Shown here one piece after another: positions 1-6,288 of a stretch of DNA of 7,494 bases; positions within the stretch are counted from its first letter, which is position 1, and each line of letters opens with the position of its first letter. Under the pieces are notes generated by a model. That model searched no databases. It was not told the origin of the DNA and was given only the letters and a program-made list of their open reading frames with translations. A program made the translations under genes and the position numbers. The stretch is from Actinomycetota bacterium (GTDB taxonomy: Bacteria; Actinomycetota; Humimicrobiia; Humimicrobiales; Humimicrobiaceae): contig VGAU01000082.1 in the NCBI GenBank assembly GCA_016870675.1, positions 1 through 7,494 on the forward strand, read 5' to 3'.

Positions 1-956
1 TCTGTAAAATCTCCATTGGGAAAATGATCAGACCATTGCCTCTGACCTTGAAAACCTGTAGCTATGGCGTTGTGACCCAAGGATTCTTCATAATATCCAA
101 TTTTAGCCAGTTCAGGATTTCCTATCATTAAATCCCTACAGATTAGGGTCATCTTTATACAAAATTCCCAGTCTTTGTCCAGTTCTCTTCTTGATTTTTG
201 AGAAGTAGAAGGATTTATATCCTTTCCTTCTTTTAAATTATTTTTTACCCAGGACAGAGCTTTCTTATATTCTTCTCTATCATATATCTCCCGGCTTATT
301 CTTCTGACTATTTCAGTCATATCCACATATTCACATCTCATTCCCAGATAATCTTCAAAAAAGCTAGGGTCTACAATAGAGCCTGCTATACCCATAGATA
401 CATTGCCAATAGACAGATATGATCTTCCTCTCATTATGGAAGCTACAAGGGCAGATCTTGCAAAGGAAAGAAGTTTATTCTTTACATCTTCTGGTACAGA
501 ATTGTCATCAGAATCCTGTACATCTCTACCATAAATTCCAAAAGCAGGCAAACCCTTTTGGTTGTGAGCAGCAAGAGCTGCAGAAAGATAAACTGCACCC
601 GGTCTCTCTGCTCCATTGAATCCCCATATAGCTTTGGGGCGAAGCGGATCCATACCCATGGTCTCTGATCCATAACACCAGCAAGGAGTAACAGTAAGAG
701 TAGCTTCTACTCCTTCCTTTCTGAATTTCTCATCCGCTGCTGTTGCTTCACAAACACCACCTATGGTGGTATCTGCAATCACACATTCTACGGAGTTGCC
801 ATTAGGATATTTGAGTCTTTTTGAGATTAGTTTTAAAGCAGATATAGCCATCCCCATAGTCTGTTTTTCGAGAGATTCTCTTATCCCCCCCATACGTCCA
901 TCAATTACTGGCCTTATACCGATTTTAGGGTAGCTTTTCAATAGGTTGTTTTTCAT
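1..956 (-). CDS. fucI: L-fucose isomerase (FucI family), N-terminal part, cut by the left window edge
   Basis: This enzyme interconverts L-fucose and L-fuculose, and FucI enzymes also convert D-arabinose to D-ribulose, using Mn2+ in the cytoplasm. The frame is open from an ATG at 956-954 to the left edge (about 318 codons), against about 591 residues for E. coli FucI. I translated it by hand and recognise the family from KIGIRPVIDGR near the start, RESLEKQTM, TVTPCWCYGSETM, RPKAIWGFNGAERPGAVYL, LPAFGIYGRDVQD, SMGIAGSIVD and, near the edge, GFQGQRQWSDHFPNGD. All are collinear with E. coli FucI without gaps of note. The metal-binding and catalytic residues (E. coli Glu337, Asp361, His528) lie beyond the window, so catalytic competence cannot be judged. 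The start is supported by AGGAAG at 963-968, six bases upstream of the ATG. It follows the kinase gene by 24 bp and is probably co-transcribed with it. The physiological substrate (L-fucose or D-arabinose) is open. Confidence 0.95.
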   Translation of the reverse strand, partial: MKNNLLKSYPKIGIRPVIDGRMGGIRESLEKQTMGMAISALKLISKRLKYPNGNSVECVIADTTIGGVCEATAADEKFRKEGVEATLTVTPCWCYGSETMGMDPLRPKAIWGFNGAERPGAVYLSAALAAHNQKGLPAFGIYGRDVQDSDDNSVPEDVKNKLLSFARSALVASIMRGRSYLSIGNVSMGIAGSIVDPSFFEDYLGMRCEYVDMTEIVRRISREIYDREEYKKALSWVKNNLKEGKDINPSTSQKSRRELDKDWEFCIKMTLICRDLMIGNPELAKIGYYEESLGHNAIATGFQGQRQWSDHFPNGDFT

Positions 957-980
957 TACTAACTTCCTTTCAGTAAAAAA

Positions 981-2639
981 TTAATACTTGGAAACCTTTT
1001 TAACCTCTTTTCTAATCTCTGTAAGTATCTTCATTTCAGAATTTTTTGGTAACCCAAAATAATCGTGTAACCTCGAGTACTGTTTATAAAGTCTGTTATA
1101 TATTGATACATTATTTTTATTGGGTATGAATTTTCTATCCTTTAGATGAGACATATATTTTGCAGCTTCCTTTATATCTTTATAATAACCTGCTGCTACA
1201 GCTGCGTGCATAGCACTCCCCAGACAACCTGTCTGGGTAGAATTAGCAATATTTATTTTTCTATCAGTTACATCAGAATAAATCTGCATTAACATTCCAT
1301 TTTTTTGAGCCAGTCCACCACAGGCAAAAAGACTTTCAATCTTTATACCTGAATTTTCAAAAGCCTCTATTATCTTTCTTGTTCCAAAGGCCGTGGCTTC
1401 TATAATTGCTCTGTAAATTTCTTCAGGTTTGGTTGTAAGTTTTATTCCCAGTATAAGTCCGGACAGATCAGCATCCATAAGTACGGACCGGTTACCTTTA
1501 AGCCAATCCAGACACAATATCCCGCTTTCACCTGGCTTTAGTTTTAAGGTAAGTTTAGTAAGATAATTAAAAATAGAAATGTTTTTGTCTCTGGCTTCTT
1601 TAAAATAAGTATGGGGAATAGAACTTCTTATAAACCATTCAAATGCATCACCTACACTGGCTTGCCCTGCTTCATAGCCATAATAACCTGAAATGATGCC
1701 ATCTTTAACTATTTCACCTACTCCGGTAACTTTTTTAAATCTATCCCATAAGACCATATGACATGTAGAAGTTCCCATGATCATAACCATTTTCCCCGGC
1801 TCAACTACAGTCGTAGCTGGGACTGCAACATGAGCATCAATATTGGCAGTAGTGACCGGTATCCGAGCCAAATTCAGTTTTCTCTGGTAATCACTATTCA
1901 GATACCCTGCTATCTCGCCCAATCTTAAGACTTTTCCTGAAAGTTTATCACAAACATTTTCTAGTTTAGGATTCAGCTCCTTAAAAAAATCTTTTGAAGG
2001 AAAATTACCATCCCAGATAGCTTTATAACCAAGGCAGGATATATTTCTGGTTAGTCTGCCAGTTAGTCTCTGCACTATCCAATCCCCACCTTCAATAATA
2101 TAATCGGCCTCATCATAAATTTTTGGAGACTCGTCAGTTATTTGCATAATTTTTGGGATCATCCATTCTGAAGATATTTTTCCACCATAACGATATAGAA
2201 AATCTTCACCTCTTTTTGCCGCAATTTCATTTAATTTTAACGCATACTCATGAGCAGCGTGGTGCTTCCATAATTTAACCCAACTATTAGGATCATCTCT
2301 AAACTTTTCTATAAAACACAGTGGTGTTGAATCTGATTTTATTGGCATTATAGTGCAGGATGTAAAATCAATACCAAGACCAATAATATCTCTCTTGTTT
2401 ATCTCTGTATTATTAAGAATATGCTTAATGGTATAAACCAATCCGTCTTCATAATCTTTTGGGTCCTGCAGAGCACTGTCCAGGGGAAGTTCAGTATTGC
2501 TATCTGGTAAAATAGTGTCAATTACTCCATTTTTATACTGGTAAATCGATGCAAAAATTTCCTCGCCACAATTTATGTCAATAATAGTTGCTCGAACACT
2601 CTGGGTTCCAAAATCTAATCCAATTGTATATTTTGTCAT
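981..2639 (-). CDS. araB: AraB-type ribulokinase (FGGY carbohydrate kinase)
   Basis: This is an ATP-dependent ketopentose kinase of the FGGY family, closest in motifs to L-ribulokinase AraB; its 552 residues match the usual 550-566. Visible landmarks are the N-terminal phosphate-binding loop GLDFGTQSVRAT (7-18), GIDFTSCTIMP (89-99), FRDDPNSWVKLWKHHAA (113-129), DWIVQRLTG (186-194), NIDAH with the likely catalytic base Asp268, the second-domain MGTSTC (288-293), GYEAGQASVGDAFEW (321-335) and the adenosine-site CGGLAQKN (440-447). No expected motif is missing. E. coli AraB is known to phosphorylate both L- and D-ribulose, so this protein could act on the product of the adjacent FucI isomerase; a role on L-fuculose cannot be excluded. 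An in-frame stop (TAA at 2657-2655) with no start codon between excludes an upstream extension. The ribosome site is poor: AGGAAC lies about 18 bases upstream, beside a palindrome. The symbol reflects family, not proven substrate. Confidence 0.88.
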   Translation of the reverse strand: MTKYTIGLDFGTQSVRATIIDINCGEEIFASIYQYKNGVIDTILPDSNTELPLDSALQDPKDYEDGLVYTIKHILNNTEINKRDIIGLGIDFTSCTIMPIKSDSTPLCFIEKFRDDPNSWVKLWKHHAAHEYALKLNEIAAKRGEDFLYRYGGKISSEWMIPKIMQITDESPKIYDEADYIIEGGDWIVQRLTGRLTRNISCLGYKAIWDGNFPSKDFFKELNPKLENVCDKLSGKVLRLGEIAGYLNSDYQRKLNLARIPVTTANIDAHVAVPATTVVEPGKMVMIMGTSTCHMVLWDRFKKVTGVGEIVKDGIISGYYGYEAGQASVGDAFEWFIRSSIPHTYFKEARDKNISIFNYLTKLTLKLKPGESGILCLDWLKGNRSVLMDADLSGLILGIKLTTKPEEIYRAIIEATAFGTRKIIEAFENSGIKIESLFACGGLAQKNGMLMQIYSDVTDRKINIANSTQTGCLGSAMHAAVAAGYYKDIKEAAKYMSHLKDRKFIPNKNNVSIYNRLYKQYSRLHDYFGLPKNSEMKILTEIRKEVKKVSKY

Positions 2640-2763
2640 GAGTAACTTTTCTAATTAGTTCCTGCTGAATTATTCAGCTTTTTTTAAATCTATAATCATG
2701 GGGCATTTGACCCTTGGTTATTTTAATAAATATATCTATATTTTATTTTTCTTTTTAATTTTT
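2640..2763 (-). promoter_or_regulatory. AT-rich leader upstream of the ribulokinase gene
   Basis: This is the only sizeable gap in the window (195 bp from the kinase start to the chimeric ORF's stop, of which this part shows no coding similarity). It is the natural place for a separate promoter of the kinase-fucI pair. I see no convincing sigma-A promoter. The best minus-strand candidate is TTGAAC (2796-2801) with TATATG (2775-2780) at a 15-bp spacing, or TATGAA (2773-2778) at 17 bp; each box matches only four of six consensus bases and lies just upstream, inside the degenerate glycosidase tail. A 15-bp palindrome sits 24 bp before the start codon. No riboswitch fold, T-box or clear catabolite-response element was recognised. 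That regulation occurs here is an inference from position. Confidence 0.3.
2664..2685 (+). terminator. Perfect palindrome followed by T7 on the plus strand (terminator-like or operator)
   Basis: The sequence GCTGAATTATTCAGC at 2664-2678 is a perfect inverted repeat (six-base arms, three-base loop). On the plus strand it is followed directly by seven T residues (2679-2685). In that orientation it has the form of a small intrinsic terminator, but no plus-strand gene precedes it, so it could only stop antisense transcription from the kinase gene. On the minus strand the T run becomes an A run ahead of the hairpin, so it cannot terminate the operon. There it lies just ahead of the kinase start and abuts its only SD-like sequence, so an operator or a translation-affecting hairpin is an equal possibility. 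Confidence 0.35.
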
Positions 2764-2879
2764 CTACCCAAATTCATATATAATCATTGACATCTGTTCA
2801 ACCTTCCTTTCCTTATTAAAAGAAGGAGATATTATTATAGTATCAATAGATTTTTCTTGACCCCAATCAAAGCAGACCC
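2764..2879 (-). pseudogene. Out-of-frame continuation of the discoidin-like domain behind the chimeric ORF
   Basis: The chimeric glycosidase ORF ends in an unfamiliar tail (GSALIGVKKNLLIL) directly after the F5/8 type C-like segment WVSDGEKEGA. If one T is restored on the minus strand between 2880 and 2879, GCC-GGG becomes GCC-TGG and the reading becomes GAWVCFDWGQEKSIDTIII. That gives the Trp and the alternating hydrophobic pattern expected in such domains. This shifted frame stays open for about 20 more residues (SPSFNKERKVEQMSMIIYEFG) and then stops at 2764-2766. It overlaps the stop of the main ORF at 2835-2837. A full discoidin-like domain would need roughly 120-140 residues, so even the repaired version is truncated. 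A sequencing error could explain the missing base but not the early stop. Confidence 0.6.
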
Positions 2880-3866
2880 GGCTCCTTCCTTTTCTCCATC
2901 TGATACCCAGTCATGTTTAATGCTATTCTCATTAAATCCATATTCTCCGTCTACAAGAGCCTTTAGATTATAGCCCTTTTTTGTTGAACTTGAAGTAATT
3001 CTTGCTTCTAATGCTATGTTGTAATAATCACCACCATCAGATGGTAGTGGTTGTAGAGCAATGGTAGGACCATTTATATATACGGTACTATCATTTCTAA
3101 ACCCCATTCTATCAATATTGATCTGCCTCTTTTCTCCACTTGATTTGGCATTCATATGAGTATGATATACAATAAACAACTCTTTTCCATCCGGGGACAA
3201 AGTAAAACTATTATGTCCGGGACCCGAAATTATAGTTCTTCTTTCCCCTCGATATGAGATATATATTGATTTTAACAAAGGATTTGATCTATTTTTTTTA
3301 AATGGTCCTAGTGGATCTTTAGAAGTTGCATATCCAATAGAATAAGTTTGATTATTATAGAAATTTGCTGAAAAAAAAAGATAATATAAATCATTATTTT
3401 TTATAACTATGGGTCCTTCATTCCACCAGCATTCATTACCAGTTATTTTTTCCCAATCTTGTTCTGGTTTTAAAATTAAAAAAGGTTTACTTTTAATTGA
3501 TGTAAGGTTATCTGCCAATTCTAGCCCATATATGTGACTTTCCCTGTGATTATCATTAATTAAATTCTCAGAACAATCTTTTGAATAATAAAGATATTTT
3601 TTCTCATCTTTATCAATAAAAATACTGGTATCAATGGCTTTACCTTCTAATTCTGCTTTTACTGCAAAATGACTTAATCCATTAAAACCACCCTTATTAT
3701 GTTTATTAAATATCTCCCAATCTAGCAATCTCCCATTACCTCCTAATCCAATGCAACCTGTTCCAATTCCACCAAGAGGGAACGATATCTCCTTTTTGTA
3801 TTTCCCATCATATTTAAAATATTCTTTTGAGTTGTTTAGATTATTGCCATACATAACAAATTTCAT
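2835..3866 (-). CDS. Chimeric glycosidase ORF: GH116-type N-terminus fused in frame to a GH43 propeller without blade 1; probably non-functional
   Basis: Residues ~20-77 carry the signature start of GH116-like (GBA2/DUF608) glycosidases: EISFPLGGIGTGCIGLGGNG, RLLDWEIFNK and GLSHFAVKAE. From about residue 78 the protein switches to GH43 arabinofuranosidase/xylosidase sequence: DTSIFIDKDEKKYLYYS (79-95, the second conserved Asp), IYGLELADNLTSIKSKP, WWNEGP with the likely general acid Glu150, YSIGYATSKDPLGPF, SGPGHNSFTLSPDGKELFIVYHTH (214-237; His218 resembles the axial His) and VYINGPTIALQPLPS. Residues ~290-328 begin a discoidin-like domain (TSSSTKKGYNLKALVDGEYG, WVSDGEKEGA), cut by a frameshift. 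Missing are the whole GH116 catalytic barrel and GH43 blade 1 with the catalytic base Asp, so neither activity is expected. There is no signal peptide. The SD is weak (GAGAAAG, 3871-3877). It starts 46 bp after the six-hairpin gene. The fusion is read directly from sequence; loss of function is inferred. Confidence 0.85.
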   Translation of the reverse strand: MKFVMYGNNLNNSKEYFKYDGKYKKEISFPLGGIGTGCIGLGGNGRLLDWEIFNKHNKGGFNGLSHFAVKAELEGKAIDTSIFIDKDEKKYLYYSKDCSENLINDNHRESHIYGLELADNLTSIKSKPFLILKPEQDWEKITGNECWWNEGPIVIKNNDLYYLFFSANFYNNQTYSIGYATSKDPLGPFKKNRSNPLLKSIYISYRGERRTIISGPGHNSFTLSPDGKELFIVYHTHMNAKSSGEKRQINIDRMGFRNDSTVYINGPTIALQPLPSDGGDYYNIALEARITSSSTKKGYNLKALVDGEYGFNENSIKHDWVSDGEKEGAGSALIGVKKNLLIL

Positions 3867-3912
3867 ATATCTTTCTCAATTAAAAGAAATTTTTTTATGA
3901 TCCAATAAATTC

Positions 3913-3940
3913 TTAAAAACTAACAATAATATTATTAGTT
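3913..3940 (-). terminator. AT-rich hairpin over the stop codon of the six-hairpin gene (weak terminator candidate)
   Basis: Minus-strand bases 3940-3918 form a ten-base-pair stem with one G-U wobble and a three-base loop, built from the last coding codons. They are followed by TTT and the TAA stop. The stem contains only one G-C pair and the T run is short, so termination would be weak at best. It could also be chance, given the local AT content. Confidence 0.2.
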
Positions 3941-6273
3941 TTATTGAAATCTAGCATCTCTGGGGTTATTTCTTCATATGGGATAAATTCTTTATTATTG
4001 ACTTTAATCTCTCTGATTTCATCACCATAACCATTGGCCATTAATTGAACCTTTCTTCTTCTCCAGAAGAAACTTATTTTATACCCTCCCATATTCCTCC
4101 ATTCTTTCGGAATTTTAGGGTTTATTTTTAATCCATTAATAGATAATTCCAATCCACCAAAACCTTCCAGAAGTACCTGTATGAGAGTAGGGTCGCCAGA
4201 CCAAGTGCATAACCATGGAATATTATAAGGATAAATATATTTCTCTGAGTAGTAATAAGGGGATGCATTCGTATTTTGTAAGTGAATATTTTCTGGTAAT
4301 TGCCTTATAACCGCATCAAGAGCCTGACTTATCCTTCCATATTTAATTTCCGCCAAAGCATATAGATGTGTAAGCTCCGGCCAAGTTGCCCTAAGCCATG
4401 TTACAGTGCTCCCAATGCTCAGCTTTTCAACTCCATCTGTCGAATCTTTAATATAATCAGTTTCCAGACATGTTTCTGGTATCACCGCCATTCCATTTGT
4501 AAGGCAATACTCTCTACATATTTCTAGACCTCTTGAATCAGGTGACAGGCCAGCAAGAGCCGCCCATATCTGTGTATGCGCCCAGAAATCATTTATCTGT
4601 CCCCCCTCAACTTTTCCTGATCCAAAAAGATGTTCAGCAAAAAGGCCGTTTGCATCATTAAAAAATATATCCTTTATATTCTTTGCAAGATACAATGCTT
4701 CCTTTTTATAATAGTAACCATCTTTATTATTATTAATAAAAAATAGGATTTTTGAAAGCTCGATCAATGCCATATATGTCACAATGCTTATCTGAGCCTG
4801 GGCTATGACTTTGGGAGGCCATGCATCCAGCCAGCCACACGGCTTGACAACACCTTCCCTGCGATTTTCCAGAAGCCAGTTGGCAGCCAGCTTTGCCCTC
4901 TCTAAAATGGAAAGGCATTTTTTCGTTACCGGGTTCTCAACCATGACACCGATGAAATTAAAGTCTCCGGTCCAACATAAGTAGCGGTATAAAGCCATAA
5001 TGAAGTGAGCATTGCTGTAAAGTCCCACATAATGATGATATCCGCTTCCCGGCCGAAGCTGCACAGCCATGTCCCCTCTATCGTCCTGAAACTCTGCAAA
5101 GGCAAGGAGTTCCTCTCTAACACTTCCTGTCTGACCTGATGCCAGTGCAACGTAATGCATCTGGTAGCTCTGGTGTAGTTTTGAGCAATCTCCATAACCT
5201 CTGTCAGGACGTCCGTGAATAAATATTGTTTTATCACCATCGTATAGGCTTCTTGAAAAAATACTGCTCTTTACACTGTAACTAAATTGATTCTCAATTT
5301 CAATGTCGGCGCACTTTAATGACAGGCAATACGAAATACCGGACCAATACCGCTTTTCCCGTTCCTGACCGGCTGTACTTATACTATTCCAAAGCTTTAA
5401 ACTATTTATAAATTCATTCTCGTTGACACATACACCGAGAAGTATGGAAAAGCGGGCCTCTCCATCTTCCAAAGCGATCTCCACCGGAGGCATTGCAAGC
5501 TTTTCCAGTTCAGCAGGAGAAAACAGCCTATCACACAGTATGATAGAGTTTTCTAAACAGACTTTCTGCCTTTGGCAACCACGAAGATCAGCAATACCCT
5601 CCGCATATGCAATACCGATGCCTGATTGCTTTCCATCCTCCAGTCTTGGTGGATCTGCGGTTTTTGAATTGTTATTCGATAGAACCGGATCCATAATGGG
5701 AATATGCTTCGGTTTAAGCCATAGGATGTTATCGCTCTCATGATATCCATACTCTCCCGGCATCCATAATAACTGTGGAGTCAAGGTAACCCGGCTGTGG
5801 CTTTTCACTGCTACATCAAAAAGTAAAAATGGAAAGGATGGCGGCATTATGGTTTTAAAATCAAACTCTATATCATTGTCCACAATTCCAGTCACTGATA
5901 TGGAATCAGGCTCAAACAATACATGATACTTACAGTTCATTTGATTTTGTTCGTAAACTTCCCAGGGATGGGTATATATTACAGTGCCACCGCAGTCAAT
6001 TTCGAAACTTAAACGCCCATAATATCTTCCGTTTAAAACCATGGGGCAAACACTAAAACCACGATCAGTAATATCAACGACGGTAAACTTATTCTGCAGT
6101 AATCCAACCTGGCTGGCTCCTTTACATGAACATCTTTGCATCCATTTTCCCGAGTCTGAATCAACAGACATCGTGTTTCCGGAAAAATTAGACCAAACCT
6201 TTTCGAGGCGCTGCTTAATCTCCCCCCAGAATGAGTTTTTATTCCAGTCAAAGATACTTTTACTTTTCTGCAT
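3913..6273 (-). CDS. Putative cytoplasmic six-hairpin (alpha/alpha)6 glycoside hydrolase, specificity unknown
   Basis: This 786-residue protein has the layout of six-hairpin glycosidases: an N-terminal beta-sandwich-like region (~1-320), a helical barrel (~330-695) and a short C-terminal beta region (~700-786, LEGFGGLELSINGLKINPKIP then a basic beta strand), as in GH94/GH65/GH78-like or amylo-1,6-glucosidase-like proteins. Barrel motifs are RPDRGYGDCSKLHQSYQMHY (355-374), DDRGDMA (397-403), HHYVGLYSNAHFIMALYRYL (413-432), CGWLDAWPPKVIAQAQ (479-494), WAHTQIWAAL (564-573), ETDYIKDSTDG (604-614) and WSGDPTLIQVLLEGFGG (691-707). Acidic residues in these motifs are candidate catalysts, but I cannot assign a CAZy family or substrate with confidence. 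No signal peptide is visible. The start has a strong AGGAGG seven bases upstream that overlaps the previous gene's stop, implying coupled expression with the GH127 gene and a shared arabinosyl-type substrate. Composition becomes markedly AT-rich from about codon 513 on. Confidence 0.82.
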   Translation of the reverse strand: MQKSKSIFDWNKNSFWGEIKQRLEKVWSNFSGNTMSVDSDSGKWMQRCSCKGASQVGLLQNKFTVVDITDRGFSVCPMVLNGRYYGRLSFEIDCGGTVIYTHPWEVYEQNQMNCKYHVLFEPDSISVTGIVDNDIEFDFKTIMPPSFPFLLFDVAVKSHSRVTLTPQLLWMPGEYGYHESDNILWLKPKHIPIMDPVLSNNNSKTADPPRLEDGKQSGIGIAYAEGIADLRGCQRQKVCLENSIILCDRLFSPAELEKLAMPPVEIALEDGEARFSILLGVCVNENEFINSLKLWNSISTAGQEREKRYWSGISYCLSLKCADIEIENQFSYSVKSSIFSRSLYDGDKTIFIHGRPDRGYGDCSKLHQSYQMHYVALASGQTGSVREELLAFAEFQDDRGDMAVQLRPGSGYHHYVGLYSNAHFIMALYRYLCWTGDFNFIGVMVENPVTKKCLSILERAKLAANWLLENRREGVVKPCGWLDAWPPKVIAQAQISIVTYMALIELSKILFFINNNKDGYYYKKEALYLAKNIKDIFFNDANGLFAEHLFGSGKVEGGQINDFWAHTQIWAALAGLSPDSRGLEICREYCLTNGMAVIPETCLETDYIKDSTDGVEKLSIGSTVTWLRATWPELTHLYALAEIKYGRISQALDAVIRQLPENIHLQNTNASPYYYSEKYIYPYNIPWLCTWSGDPTLIQVLLEGFGGLELSINGLKINPKIPKEWRNMGGYKISFFWRRRKVQLMANGYGDEIREIKVNNKEFIPYEEITPEMLDFNKTNNIIVSF

Positions 6274-6280
6274 TGCCGTT

Positions 6281-6288
6281 CCTCCTTA
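6281..6288 (-). promoter_or_regulatory. Shine-Dalgarno of the six-hairpin gene overlapping the upstream stop codon
   Basis: On the minus strand the sequence reads TAAGGAGG. The TAA (6288-6286) ends the GH127 gene, and AGGAGG (6286-6281) is the ribosome site for the ATG at 6273, with a seven-base spacer. The shared A makes translational coupling of the two glycosidases likely, and the site fixes the start of the 786-residue protein. Confidence 0.85.

Noticed and set aside
419..673. Short ORFs on both strands in the left part
   Set aside because: They are shadows of the fucI frame, which is open and collinear with E. coli FucI across this region.
885..891. Run of seven C (G7 in the fucI coding strand) as a possible frameshift
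   Set aside because: The frame reads DGRMGGIRESLE straight through and aligns without a gap to FucI, so no shift is needed.
2691..2696. TATAAT on the plus strand
   Set aside because: There is no -35-like sequence at the right distance and no plus-strand gene downstream. The region is simply AT-rich.
2787..2792. Perfect TTGACA on the plus strand as a -35 box
   Set aside because: No fitting -10 lies 16-18 bp downstream, and there is no plus-strand gene for it to serve.
4926..5240. Minus-strand ORF of 104 codons
   Set aside because: It is an alternative frame inside the six-hairpin gene, whose own frame carries the conserved motifs across this stretch.
5423..5743. Plus-strand ORF of 106 codons
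   Set aside because: It lies entirely opposite the strongly supported six-hairpin glycosidase, resembles no family I know, and has no neighbouring plus-strand genes. It is a shadow frame.
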